DNA from: a virus
DNA: 64,000 nt
Strand: one strand, 5' to 3'
Virus record (IMG/VR): IMGVR_UViG_3300030419_004148
Location: 1 to 64,000 of that record
The notes under the pieces are model-generated. The model was not told the origin of the DNA and made no database searches. It worked only from the letters and a program-made list of their open reading frames with translations. Position numbers and translations under genes: made by a program. Shown here in pieces: positions 49,701-58,227 of the stretch (its first letter is position 1; each line of letters opens with the position of its first letter).

Positions 49701-50412
49701 ATTGAATGGTTCCATTATTGTGATAGTAGGTTCCTAAAGTAGGGTTTTCCCAAACGTAATGGTCACTGTCGTTACCAGCATAAGGACCAGTTAAAGTAAT
49801 AGTACCACCATTTCCAACAAAAACACTATTGGTACCACTAAAAATAACAGTTTTCATAAAAATAGAACCAGAAGAATCCCAATTATTCCAACCGGATTTA
49901 TTTACATCAGTGACATCTCCAGCTGAAAAAGTTCCACTAGCTCCTATAAACACGTGCCCAAATTTTGTGTAGTTAGTAACATCAGTATCTCCTATACGAG
50001 CTGTACCTGATATAATATGTAACGAATTTTCAATAACGGTATAGAAACCTGACGAATCAACTGTATTAATATAAACAGGGTCAGTTCCACGAGGGTTTGA
50101 ATTTTGATTAATTATAAGATTATATAGTTGTCCATCTCTACCTGTAACTTCAGCCGCTGCACCACCAATATCTACTGTGGTTCCACCTCCGTGTGTAATT
50201 TTGACAGTACCGTTTTGGTGTTGCCAATTATCAGAAGAACCACACCAAGAACTTTTAAGGGCAAAATTAGATTTTTCACCCGTTAAAGTTAAAGTCCCAT
50301 CAGGGAGCCATACCTTTTGTGTGCCAGCAGAGTGATATTCCAGATAAAGATAATCAGCGGTTACATCCCCACTACCAGAATAAACACCACCAGAAACGTG
50401 AATACCTGCCAT
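46753..50412 (-). CDS. Giant fibre protein with one LamG domain, 1219 aa
   Basis: TAATG overlap with the gene upstream. Residues 1-850 are repetitive beta strands with Gly/Thr/Ser/Asn turns, as in beta-helix fibres. About 865-1050 is a LamG domain (ALDLDGTDYVALGDG, LEAWVKPSE, KWQHMCFTWDG, SFWKTALTAAEIREM). The end is short and acidic. It shares blocks with the two neighbours, so the three arose by duplication. Likely a surface or tail fibre that binds the host. Confidence 0.75.
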   Translation of the reverse strand: MAGIHVSGGVYSGSGDVTADYLYLEYHSAGTQKVWLPDGTLTLTGEKSNFALKSSWCGSSDNWQHQNGTVKITHGGGTTVDIGGAAAEVTGRDGQLYNLIINQNSNPRGTDPVYINTVDSSGFYTVIENSLHIISGTARIGDTDVTNYTKFGHVFIGASGTFSAGDVTDVNKSGWNNWDSSGSIFMKTVIFSGTNSVFVGNGGTITLTGPYAGNDSDHYVWENPTLGTYYHNNGTIQFGGGTVYGPGETSEYDSYMNWKNIDRPADSDAQTSRGDEGWFYNVSGGFRDQGAGDRHLGVQVVGSTTMKVANNYSLMSGASIDSSTYHITVSGTVFLDKDAYWGDYTTQGGTKTIGALSMANGGNYFKAPTGSLTINNQTSDGYKFKIADNGTFVHNDGTIVLDASTNGGSYINTGSNGKWLYNLTVKNDTTSARAVQHLYGVTIANNLIVSGGGSTAASWDVGFYNGGDGDITASGTATVISGAKLGRSIQNGTFGALTIGTKGWYDAGPTTLVGSAGIPAIFSNSDTFTHNDGTVTLEYGSGGDTKITGSARTTFHKLNTGFSYMHIGFNVEDTWATTGDGGGATNFYDASDNWVIGTTSGTGYLVTNVGTGVKAALNATVSGASEAYPAVVSGTKYDFHTRTNTLNNVDFTDAQTSDDDATLVLSNVDFSGGLTTNDSTTQTLTVTSGTWVKYGGNFAPGNGTKEIVSGATVIFEGAGNYLQDNAATNYGRNSATLWWNSTGYYSPNGGYLNNGWENVFWNADARINQDAVFRNSNLIVGKTFNASNRPIGSTSETQMLKSIKITNGGLLSSSTNTFRIQNTGTFNTRGGFFTSSSALDLDGTDYVALGDGMTTATAVTLEAWVKPSEAPHENTMLGTDGSKGGILSSNSPNKFRIKHESVNSGYTDVDYNWVVDKWQHMCFTWDGTTGKAYADGKLLKEWALSGTAYNLTKAAIGSLNTGSASWPWEGNIARGSFWKTALTAAEIREMMFYDWDAVDASGIDDTKCCGWYQFNEGEGTSISDMSGSGNTGTLNDASAWATAGNWNANTLSGAAHTGKLYIGTGADPTIFSNSTFELSNRELISGSKFASKAHKGTDEYYIATSGANDYLNYTKLSGAPIGATSEVKVLATGSKRSYFNFDSTANNEQCHTLVNAGYVRIVNNSDFYTQDFDNSQGVWVRDSTYGGTIHDDGSTPHEYEPIDIIDDIDSPFDREELID

Positions 50413-53400
50413 TAGTCGAACCTCACTGTTCCTTTTGTTATTAAATTACCGGGCCATTTGTTTCCATCAGCGTCAGAAGTGCCTGATGCTGCAACTATTA
50501 TATCTTTTGACCCACTTGAATAAAAGTTAGTTAAATCTCTATCACCTATACCTTCGTTTATATCCCAATTAGTGGTTGTACCAGAAGGCATTATTCGAAC
50601 AACACCAGATTTACCTAAACGTGGAGGTGAGCCTGATGTAACCCAAGTTCCATCATTAGCACTACCACTAGTACCATAATTTTTAAGGTCCATAGTACCA
50701 CTAGTAGTAATACCTAACTTTAACCAGACTGTTGCTGATAAAGCATTGTCAGGGTCAGCATATGCACCACTTACACTAGTAGCTGGATTTTCTGAAGATA
50801 ATGTTGTTATATTAGCAGCAGATAAAGCTGATTTATAAAATCTAATATCTGCTAAAGAACCATTAAAACTTTGAACGTCACCTGTATAAGCTCCTCCTAT
50901 TTTAATAGTTTTATCATTATTTAAAGAAGCATAAGTACCTAAACTTTGACCAGCAACAGGGATAGAACCATCTACATAACAAACCATATCTCCTCCACTT
51001 CCAGAAGCTACTATTGCAATATGTTTCCAAGTACCAGTAGCTATATTTGTATTATATCGGTTTTCTACTCCACCACCAGAATTATCATTTATTTGATTAT
51101 TTAAATCACCGTGTTTCAAACCAAATCTAAATCCGGGCCAAGCACTGTCTGAACTATTCATATTACTAATCATATATTCTTCATCAGCATCATCACCAAG
51201 CTTAGCCCAAAATGTCATAGTAAATGCACTATTACCAAAATCTAATGCAGATGTTTTAGGAATTGTTATATAATTACCGTAACCATCATTATCGTCCCCA
51301 TAAAATTGAACACAAGCTTCACCACTTGCGTGAATTTGCATTAAACTTGTAGAAGTACCTTTAAAACCATCGTTGTCATTAACAAAATAAACAGTAGTAC
51401 CAGCATCTAACTGAGCTTTACCGTGTGAACCTCCATAAATATACCATTGAGGCATTATTAAATCGTGACCTTGTGTTTCTAAAAAGACATCGTGACTACT
51501 TACAGAAGGCATCATCTGACTTGCCATAGTAAGGTCGCCAGCTAAAACCATTCTACTTGTAGGTAAACAATGATTAATTTTAACTTCCGGTTGACCACCA
51601 ATACCTGATGTTAACCCATTAGTTGCTGATAAAGAACCACTAGATGACCAATAAGATTGCCAGTCAGCAAATGGTACCTGAGTATCACCACCTAAAGGTT
51701 CTATATAACCGATACTAGTAACTGTATTCCAAGGACTACTGTTTCTACCAAATGTAGCAAAACTATTTTGGTTTATTGTTCCCGGACCCCATTTCATAGC
51801 CCCATAAAGTTGTAGACATTGTTCACCAGACCATCGAGTCATCTGTAACTTTTTACCAGAAGTAGCTCCACCGCTTACATTACCAAGTCTAAGTGAATTA
51901 GCCTGAAGATAAATATCATTTGTTGATGTTAAATATAGTCTATTGTTAGCACTTGCTAATTCAGCAGCACTACCTGTACTACCTAACCAATTACCGTAAC
52001 CGTAAGGTAAGTCCCAAGCACTAGAGTTTGCTAAAGTTCCTGCACTACTTGATGCACTTAAATTATAAACATTAGTTGAAGCAGAGTTACCATCAAACTG
52101 GAACCAAGCCATACACTTAGTTTCGTCCATAGCAGCAGCCATCTCAGTGTAATTCATTAAATACATCTCTCTTAATTGTGCGTGTGTTAATTCAGTCTTC
52201 CATACAGACATTCTACCAAGACTGCCGAAAGCATATGCACTCGGTGAACCTGCATCATATCTGCCTATGTTTAAAGCAGGGGAACCACTAATGGTGCCTA
52301 TATCAGAGGCAGTCCCACTAGCTTCTAAATGTCCGTCTACATATAATTTCATAGATGTAGATTTATAAGTAGCAGCTAAATGATGCCAATTACCATCAGT
52401 GATATTACTAGTACCTGTAATCATTTGATTACTGCTACCGTCATAAATATTAAATTTAGCTTTATATTCTCCATCTGCATCATCAGAATCTGTACCACCA
52501 AGCCATACAATAGTATTCATATCCATCCAACGGAACTCTGTATTACTTGCTGTATTTTCTGGTTTTACCCAACATTCCCAAGTAAATTCGTCAGTAGTAG
52601 TTGGGTCAATGTTTGCTGAATGTGTTACAGTCATATAATCAGTTTCACCATCTCTAAAGTTTACTCTAGAATATCCAATTATACCACCTACTGTGGTAAT
52701 AGTACTACCGCTTAATGTAACCGTGTTATGGTTTTGTTGAAAAATACCATTATTACCGTGTCCACCAAGATATAAACTACCAGCTTGTAAATGTGTACCA
52801 TCTCCGTCACTTCCTACAACAAATTGGTTTCCTCCCAACTCTCCGATTATTAAATCAGAACCAATGTTAGTGTTAGCTGTTATTGTTGAACCATATTGTG
52901 AATTTTTCATTTGTTTACTACTACCTACTAATTCAGGCATTAAACAAGAAGTATTAGCTGCTGTTGCATTTTGATAAATGATTTTACTTCCTGCATTACT
53001 AGTCCAAGTTTTAGCATTTACAGAAGAAAATTTATTAACACGAAGAATTGCGTCTGAAACATCACAGTTACCAGACATATAAAAGAGAGGTACTTCAATA
53101 TTAACAGAAGCTCCACTTACGTCAAGAGTCTGCCCAGTATCTTGCGGAGTTGGTGATTGATTGTCTGTTAGTGGGAATTTTATTTCCGCTCCACCACCAG
53201 CTTTATCACCCCATACAACATCTCCTATTAATTTTAATGTAGCTGTGTTTTCAAAACCATTATTACCAGTTTTACAAGAACCTTTTAAAATTACATCTTC
53301 AACTTGAATGCTACGATAAGGAGATATCATACAACCATATTCACTATGAGTTCCACTTAGTGTAGCTGGAAACAATGGATTTGCTGATTTGATTTTAGAA

Positions 53401-55337
53401 CCTTGATTATTAGTAGTCATTGCTTGTATGTAAGCACTACCAGAAATAGTTCCTGCTGCACCAGTAGTTCCTAAAGTTAAAGTATATCCTTCAGTATGAC
53501 CTGCGTGAGCATAAGCCCTCATATTACCTTGTAAATTTATTGAATCTTCTACAGTCCAATTTCCACGATGCCATTGTGGTTTTGTACCGGCTTGTTTAAT
53601 TTTATAAAATGTATTAGTGTTATCTGCTGCATTGGCAGGATACCAATCAGTAGTAGTAGTACCACTAAATGTCAATGTACCACTATTGTGTATATAAGAC
53701 CCATTTATTCTAAAAGCTGGAGTAGAAACAGCACTCAGTGCTCTAAGCATAAACTCTCCTCTTGGAGCGTCAAGGGTAGTGCCACTAGTAACATTAAGAA
53801 GATTACCACCGTTATTTCCACTAGACCTTATTTCATATGGAGGATTAACCCACGTTGCATTAGCAATTGTACCATCTGGTTCTTCGTTCACACCACTATC
53901 TGTCACCGCTGCGCCCGTACCTTCATTAAATTTCCACCATCCAACAGGAGCTCCGTCCCATTGTCCTTTGTAAAGAAGGTCAACTTGTGCAGCAGTTAGT
54001 GCTGTATTATAAACACGTATATCACGGCCACTTACGTCTGCATTATGGTCACCAACTGAGGTCATTGCACCAAAAAGAAATGAACCTGCTTGAGTGCTGG
54101 GACCCTCTGCAAATACATCAGAATTAGTTGCTACAGACTTTCCATTTACATATAATTCCGCAGCACTACCAGTATTACACACTACTACTATATGTGCCCA
54201 TTCATCTACAGTTAACTGACTAGAAGCTCCAACCCAAGCGTGAGCGCTACCTGTAGTTCGATATACAGCAGAAAGCGCTCCGGCTTCTTCAGAACCATCC
54301 GAAGGTTTACTATTTAAAGATATAGAAATCCAACTCGAAGTACTACCACCAGCATCTCTCCACATAGAAGTCGCATATCCTTTAGATGTATTTTGAGGTT
54401 TACACCAAAGACTTATAGACGCATTACCAGAAGCAGTACTTCCCATAATATCAGATGCTTTTCCCATATTAACATAATTTCCGGTATCATTAGTTGAATC
54501 TATATACGTCGAGTCCAGCAGGTTCCAAGTACCACCACTTACATCAATTGTAACTTTAGAAGTATCAGAACCAATACTTCCAGAACCCACTTGATTAAGA
54601 TGATATTTAGATTTATCTTGTACAGTGTTAGTTAAAGTCAAATCACTATCTGTTGCACTACCATCATCGTTTGTAGCACCGTCATCACAGGTCCACCAGT
54701 GAATTGGAGTACCGTGTGGTAACTCGCCCTTCATAATTTGACCGAGTTGAGCAGTAGAACTTGATACATTGTAAACTTGAACATCACGTATGTATCCGGG
54801 GAAATACCTTCCATCTGAAAAAGCAGCCCTTCCTAAATGAGGGTTTGCAATAGCATAACTGTGTGTGCCAGCAGATGCATAAGAACCATCTGAATATAGT
54901 TCACCATCAACATATAAACCTACATTATTACCGTCAGTTACTATAGCAAAATGTTGCCAAGTTCCGCTTGTTAATACACCAGCAGACCCACCTGTATCTT
55001 TTGTAGCTAAACCTCCTCCAGCAGAATCAACATATCCAAATCTGAATGAGACACCGTGACTACTGTGATTTCTAGTTTGCATTAAAATCTTTCTAGATTC
55101 AGAACTAGAATCAGAAAAGAGTACTTTTTCACCTTGATTAGTTTGTGACCCTGTATAGTAAACCCACATAGCTATGGTAGCTGTAGTTCCTGTAACTGTT
55201 GACATAGTAGTAGAACCACTAGCGTAAGCGTCAGTACCATTCAACTGCATAGCAGAAGGCATATCTAATACTACAGAACCACTACTTAATGAACCAATTA
55301 CATTACTACCGTGCCCTACAAAGTTGATTCTAGCCAC
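50412..55337 (-). CDS. Giant fibre protein with four LamG domains, 1641 aa
   Basis: GTG start at 55337 with GGAGG 11 bases upstream. LamG domains at about residues 28-205, 285-460, 905-1080 and 1345-1500, each with the 'W.h.a.v.d.....lYvdG' core and a closing 'V(Y/W).t.Lt..ql' helix. Beta-helix-like sequence fills the gaps. Four glycan-binding modules in one chain strongly suggest receptor binding. Confidence 0.8.
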   Translation of the reverse strand: MARINFVGHGSNVIGSLSSGSVVLDMPSAMQLNGTDAYASGSTTMSTVTGTTATIAMWVYYTGSQTNQGEKVLFSDSSSESRKILMQTRNHSSHGVSFRFGYVDSAGGGLATKDTGGSAGVLTSGTWQHFAIVTDGNNVGLYVDGELYSDGSYASAGTHSYAIANPHLGRAAFSDGRYFPGYIRDVQVYNVSSSTAQLGQIMKGELPHGTPIHWWTCDDGATNDDGSATDSDLTLTNTVQDKSKYHLNQVGSGSIGSDTSKVTIDVSGGTWNLLDSTYIDSTNDTGNYVNMGKASDIMGSTASGNASISLWCKPQNTSKGYATSMWRDAGGSTSSWISISLNSKPSDGSEEAGALSAVYRTTGSAHAWVGASSQLTVDEWAHIVVVCNTGSAAELYVNGKSVATNSDVFAEGPSTQAGSFLFGAMTSVGDHNADVSGRDIRVYNTALTAAQVDLLYKGQWDGAPVGWWKFNEGTGAAVTDSGVNEEPDGTIANATWVNPPYEIRSSGNNGGNLLNVTSGTTLDAPRGEFMLRALSAVSTPAFRINGSYIHNSGTLTFSGTTTTDWYPANAADNTNTFYKIKQAGTKPQWHRGNWTVEDSINLQGNMRAYAHAGHTEGYTLTLGTTGAAGTISGSAYIQAMTTNNQGSKIKSANPLFPATLSGTHSEYGCMISPYRSIQVEDVILKGSCKTGNNGFENTATLKLIGDVVWGDKAGGGAEIKFPLTDNQSPTPQDTGQTLDVSGASVNIEVPLFYMSGNCDVSDAILRVNKFSSVNAKTWTSNAGSKIIYQNATAANTSCLMPELVGSSKQMKNSQYGSTITANTNIGSDLIIGELGGNQFVVGSDGDGTHLQAGSLYLGGHGNNGIFQQNHNTVTLSGSTITTVGGIIGYSRVNFRDGETDYMTVTHSANIDPTTTDEFTWECWVKPENTASNTEFRWMDMNTIVWLGGTDSDDADGEYKAKFNIYDGSSNQMITGTSNITDGNWHHLAATYKSTSMKLYVDGHLEASGTASDIGTISGSPALNIGRYDAGSPSAYAFGSLGRMSVWKTELTHAQLREMYLMNYTEMAAAMDETKCMAWFQFDGNSASTNVYNLSASSSAGTLANSSAWDLPYGYGNWLGSTGSAAELASANNRLYLTSTNDIYLQANSLRLGNVSGGATSGKKLQMTRWSGEQCLQLYGAMKWGPGTINQNSFATFGRNSSPWNTVTSIGYIEPLGGDTQVPFADWQSYWSSSGSLSATNGLTSGIGGQPEVKINHCLPTSRMVLAGDLTMASQMMPSVSSHDVFLETQGHDLIMPQWYIYGGSHGKAQLDAGTTVYFVNDNDGFKGTSTSLMQIHASGEACVQFYGDDNDGYGNYITIPKTSALDFGNSAFTMTFWAKLGDDADEEYMISNMNSSDSAWPGFRFGLKHGDLNNQINDNSGGGVENRYNTNIATGTWKHIAIVASGSGGDMVCYVDGSIPVAGQSLGTYASLNNDKTIKIGGAYTGDVQSFNGSLADIRFYKSALSAANITTLSSENPATSVSGAYADPDNALSATVWLKLGITTSGTMDLKNYGTSGSANDGTWVTSGSPPRLGKSGVVRIMPSGTTTNWDINEGIGDRDLTNFYSSGSKDIIVAASGTSDADGNKWPGNLITKGTVRFD

Positions 55338-57711
55338 TGTTTATCTTTCCTCCTTTATTAATTAAATTACCGTGTAACTTGAAATAACGATTTGTGGTAC
55401 CCATATCATTAATATCTAATAAAGCATTTGCACCACCAAGTGTTAAATTACCTGATACTTCTATACTTATATTTGAAGAACTACTTAAAAGGTACCAATT
55501 TTTAAATTGACCACTTTCAATATTTAAATTACGACCTATATGCCACACATCTGTAGTACCTGCGCCTTGTGGTGTCATATAATTAGTATCAACACCGTTG
55601 TATGTAAAATCTCTAATAACCGATATATCCCTATTAGGAGCACAATTGCCTCCAGATATAATTAAATTATAAAATGCGTCATCTCCAGTAAAACCGTCTG
55701 CGTGTTCGTGTTCTATACCTTCACCCCAAGTAACACCAGACACCATCAAACTACCACTGTTATGATGCATCTCTCCACCATTATACATATAGAAACAAGC
55801 ATTATTATGTTCAGTACTTCCATTATTCCTAATCACAGCGCCTTCATAAAACTCATCACCAGCAGCCTGTGCTAATGATTCAGTATTTCCAGAATAAGGC
55901 CAATATATTTTACCACTAGGACCAAGAACAATAGAACCAAATTCAAACCGAGGCCACGCACCATTGCGAGTCCAACTACTTGTCGTAGATTGTGTTGTTA
56001 CCATATCTTGATAATTAGCTGCACCATACTCTCTTAAATCTAACGTACCAGATATATAAGATACAACCCCCCTTTCTGCAAAGAAACCACCAGCATACGG
56101 TTCAATATCAGTTGAACCACCTCTAAGTTCTATATGTGAACCAGTAGCTACCTTAAACTCATTGTGTAAATGCCAAGGAGCCCCTGAATATGTAGGGTTG
56201 TTTACTTGTACCCCATTAGCACCAGAAATGTGAACATTATACCAATGAAATCTTCGGCCATAACCCGTTACAGCACTACCACTTGCGGGGTCACCGGCAA
56301 TAGTCACATTCTTATAATCATTCTGATTTGCTTGGACAATAGAAGCACTATAACCATTCTGCATCAGTACAGTCCCACTATTGTGATAAAAACCGACCTT
56401 TATAGTATTTTCCGTAAAAGCATCTTCGTGGTTACCCAAATGAGTTCCCATATTAGTATAAATACTTGAGTAACTATTATATCCTTTAGAATTAAATGTA
56501 GTTGTATCACTGCTAAATTCAATATATGGGTATTGTGTACCACCGCCAGTTAAAGTACAGTCTCCATACTGTGCTTTTAAAGAACCTATTATAAGATTAG
56601 AATCTTCACCTACTATAGAAGAAGCTCCTTGCATTTGTACTGATTGGAAAGAACCTTCGTTACTTCCGTCAGTTTGTTTATCATATTCACCAGCATTTCC
56701 TTTAGCTGGGTATGCTCCTAAAGAAACATCATTTCCACCCTGACAATCTAAAATAGCTCTACTATATTTAGAATATTTACGGTCAACATTCTGTTCAGCA
56801 GGTTGATTTCCACCCATCCACGCACTTTTCATAGCGTGGTCTTTAGCAATCATCCAAGTCATACCACTGACTGTAAGGTCTACGCCAGTACCACCATAAT
56901 TACAATAAAATTTACCTTTGTATAAATAAAAATAATGACATACTATCAACTTTGAACGAGGTCTAATAGTGTATTGTGCATAAGTAGGACTAGCTCTAGC
57001 ATCCCAAGGTAAATCAATTACTAAATCCCAAGGGCCATCATTTCCTGTTGTGTTTAATCCGTCCCATTGAACATACTGATTATTATCCCAACCAGTTAAA
57101 CTATCTCCTTCTGCATCATCAGGCACTTTGATATAAATCATACCTTTATTGTGATAAATCTTACCAGCAGTTAATTCAAAGTAACGGTCTTCATCTGTAT
57201 TTGAACCTACAAGATAACAAACACCACTTGTAAGATAAGTTTCAGCATTTGCACTGGTTTGTTTCATACCTCTTCCGACATACCACACACCAGTAGCACC
57301 ATCTAATATTTTACCACTGTCTGAAACAACTAATCCATAAGTAGTAGCGTTACTTCCAGAAGAAACTTTTAAAGTAGAACCTGATAAATCGAGTTGACCC
57401 TCGTGTTTCATTTCTAGTTTACCATCTACAATTGTTAAATCATTATCATCTGTTTTAAACGTTCCACTTAATATAGTCATATCGCCGTAAACAGTTAATG
57501 AGTTTTGTTGTGCAACACTCCAATCACCTTGACTACTACTTACAGTTAAACTACTACAAGCTGAAGCAGCATTAATATAACACTTATCAACCGTCCCTGT
57601 AATGATAGCTGTGTCTCCCGAAACAGGGTATCCACTACCTTGGTCCCAATTTGCGGGTGCAGTCCAATCACCGGGACTGCCTGAATTTCGTGTCCACGTA
57701 AACGTTGTCAT
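55330..57711 (-). CDS. Large beta-helix-like fibre protein, 793 aa
   Basis: GGAGCTTAAGTAG precedes the ATG. Opens with FTWTRNSGSPGDWTAPANWD, a start seen in many secreted beta-strand-repeat proteins, then LTVSSSQGDWSVAQQNSLTV. No LamG domain found. Overlaps the next gene by eight bases. A structural stalk or adhesin is the likely role. Confidence 0.72.
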   Translation of the reverse strand: MTTFTWTRNSGSPGDWTAPANWDQGSGYPVSGDTAIITGTVDKCYINAASACSSLTVSSSQGDWSVAQQNSLTVYGDMTILSGTFKTDDNDLTIVDGKLEMKHEGQLDLSGSTLKVSSGSNATTYGLVVSDSGKILDGATGVWYVGRGMKQTSANAETYLTSGVCYLVGSNTDEDRYFELTAGKIYHNKGMIYIKVPDDAEGDSLTGWDNNQYVQWDGLNTTGNDGPWDLVIDLPWDARASPTYAQYTIRPRSKLIVCHYFYLYKGKFYCNYGGTGVDLTVSGMTWMIAKDHAMKSAWMGGNQPAEQNVDRKYSKYSRAILDCQGGNDVSLGAYPAKGNAGEYDKQTDGSNEGSFQSVQMQGASSIVGEDSNLIIGSLKAQYGDCTLTGGGTQYPYIEFSSDTTTFNSKGYNSYSSIYTNMGTHLGNHEDAFTENTIKVGFYHNSGTVLMQNGYSASIVQANQNDYKNVTIAGDPASGSAVTGYGRRFHWYNVHISGANGVQVNNPTYSGAPWHLHNEFKVATGSHIELRGGSTDIEPYAGGFFAERGVVSYISGTLDLREYGAANYQDMVTTQSTTSSWTRNGAWPRFEFGSIVLGPSGKIYWPYSGNTESLAQAAGDEFYEGAVIRNNGSTEHNNACFYMYNGGEMHHNSGSLMVSGVTWGEGIEHEHADGFTGDDAFYNLIISGGNCAPNRDISVIRDFTYNGVDTNYMTPQGAGTTDVWHIGRNLNIESGQFKNWYLLSSSSNISIEVSGNLTLGGANALLDINDMGTTNRYFKLHGNLINKGGKINSG

Positions 57712-57724
57712 CTACTTAAGCTCC

Positions 57725-58177
57725 TTAATTTGAGGCGTATAAGTAAGCTACGACACCAGAAGTAGTACTAGAATCTGTATAACCAACTAGAGCTACATAT
57801 CGGTATCTATTATTAAAAGGTATATGTTTAGTCTCTGTAGCTGCAACACTAATAGTAGAACCAACTTTATCCCAAACTTTTGCTCCTTCTCCTGTTGCTG
57901 ACCAATCTACAGCACCAGATGCGTATGCGGCATACATTTCTAAGTTCAAAGCTTGACTTCCAGAATTATAAACGAACCAAGAACCTGTTTTACCATTTAG
58001 TTCTGTTTTTTCTACCAAAGCAGTTGCAGAAGTTCCTACAGAAGCAGTGGTCCCACTAGAATAAGTTAAACCAGCCTCTGAGTCATCGAAAGCAGTTACT
58101 ACTCTTGTGGCAGTACCTTCGGAAGTTTCTAAGAAACTATCCATACGTCTACCAGATAAACTATCTTTTAGGGCCAT
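57725..58177 (-). CDS. Small virion protein behind a strong promoter, 150 aa
   Basis: I place the start at ATG 58177 because GAGGTGATT sits just before it and the promoter lies upstream; a longer frame to 58246 would include the promoter. Small-residue-rich beta protein (GSWFVYNSGSQALNLEMYAA, YRYVALVGYTD). The combination of a perfect ribosome site and TATA box suggests high expression, as for decoration or fibre-base proteins. Family unknown. Confidence 0.7.
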   Translation of the reverse strand: MALKDSLSGRRMDSFLETSEGTATRVVTAFDDSEAGLTYSSGTTASVGTSATALVEKTELNGKTGSWFVYNSGSQALNLEMYAAYASGAVDWSATGEGAKVWDKVGSTISVAATETKHIPFNNRYRYVALVGYTDSSTTSGVVAYLYASN

Positions 58178-58207
58178 AATAATCACCTCAAAGATAATAA
58201 TGTTGAA

Positions 58208-58220
58208 ATTATATATAAAG
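58208..58220 (-). promoter_or_regulatory. Late archaeal promoter of the fibre operon
   Basis: CTTTATATATAAT on the minus strand, centre about 37 bases before ATG 58177, directly after the stop of the large fibre gene. It gives a leader of about 12 bases with GAGGTGAT. Confidence 0.75.
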
Positions 58221-58227
58221 ATTGTCC

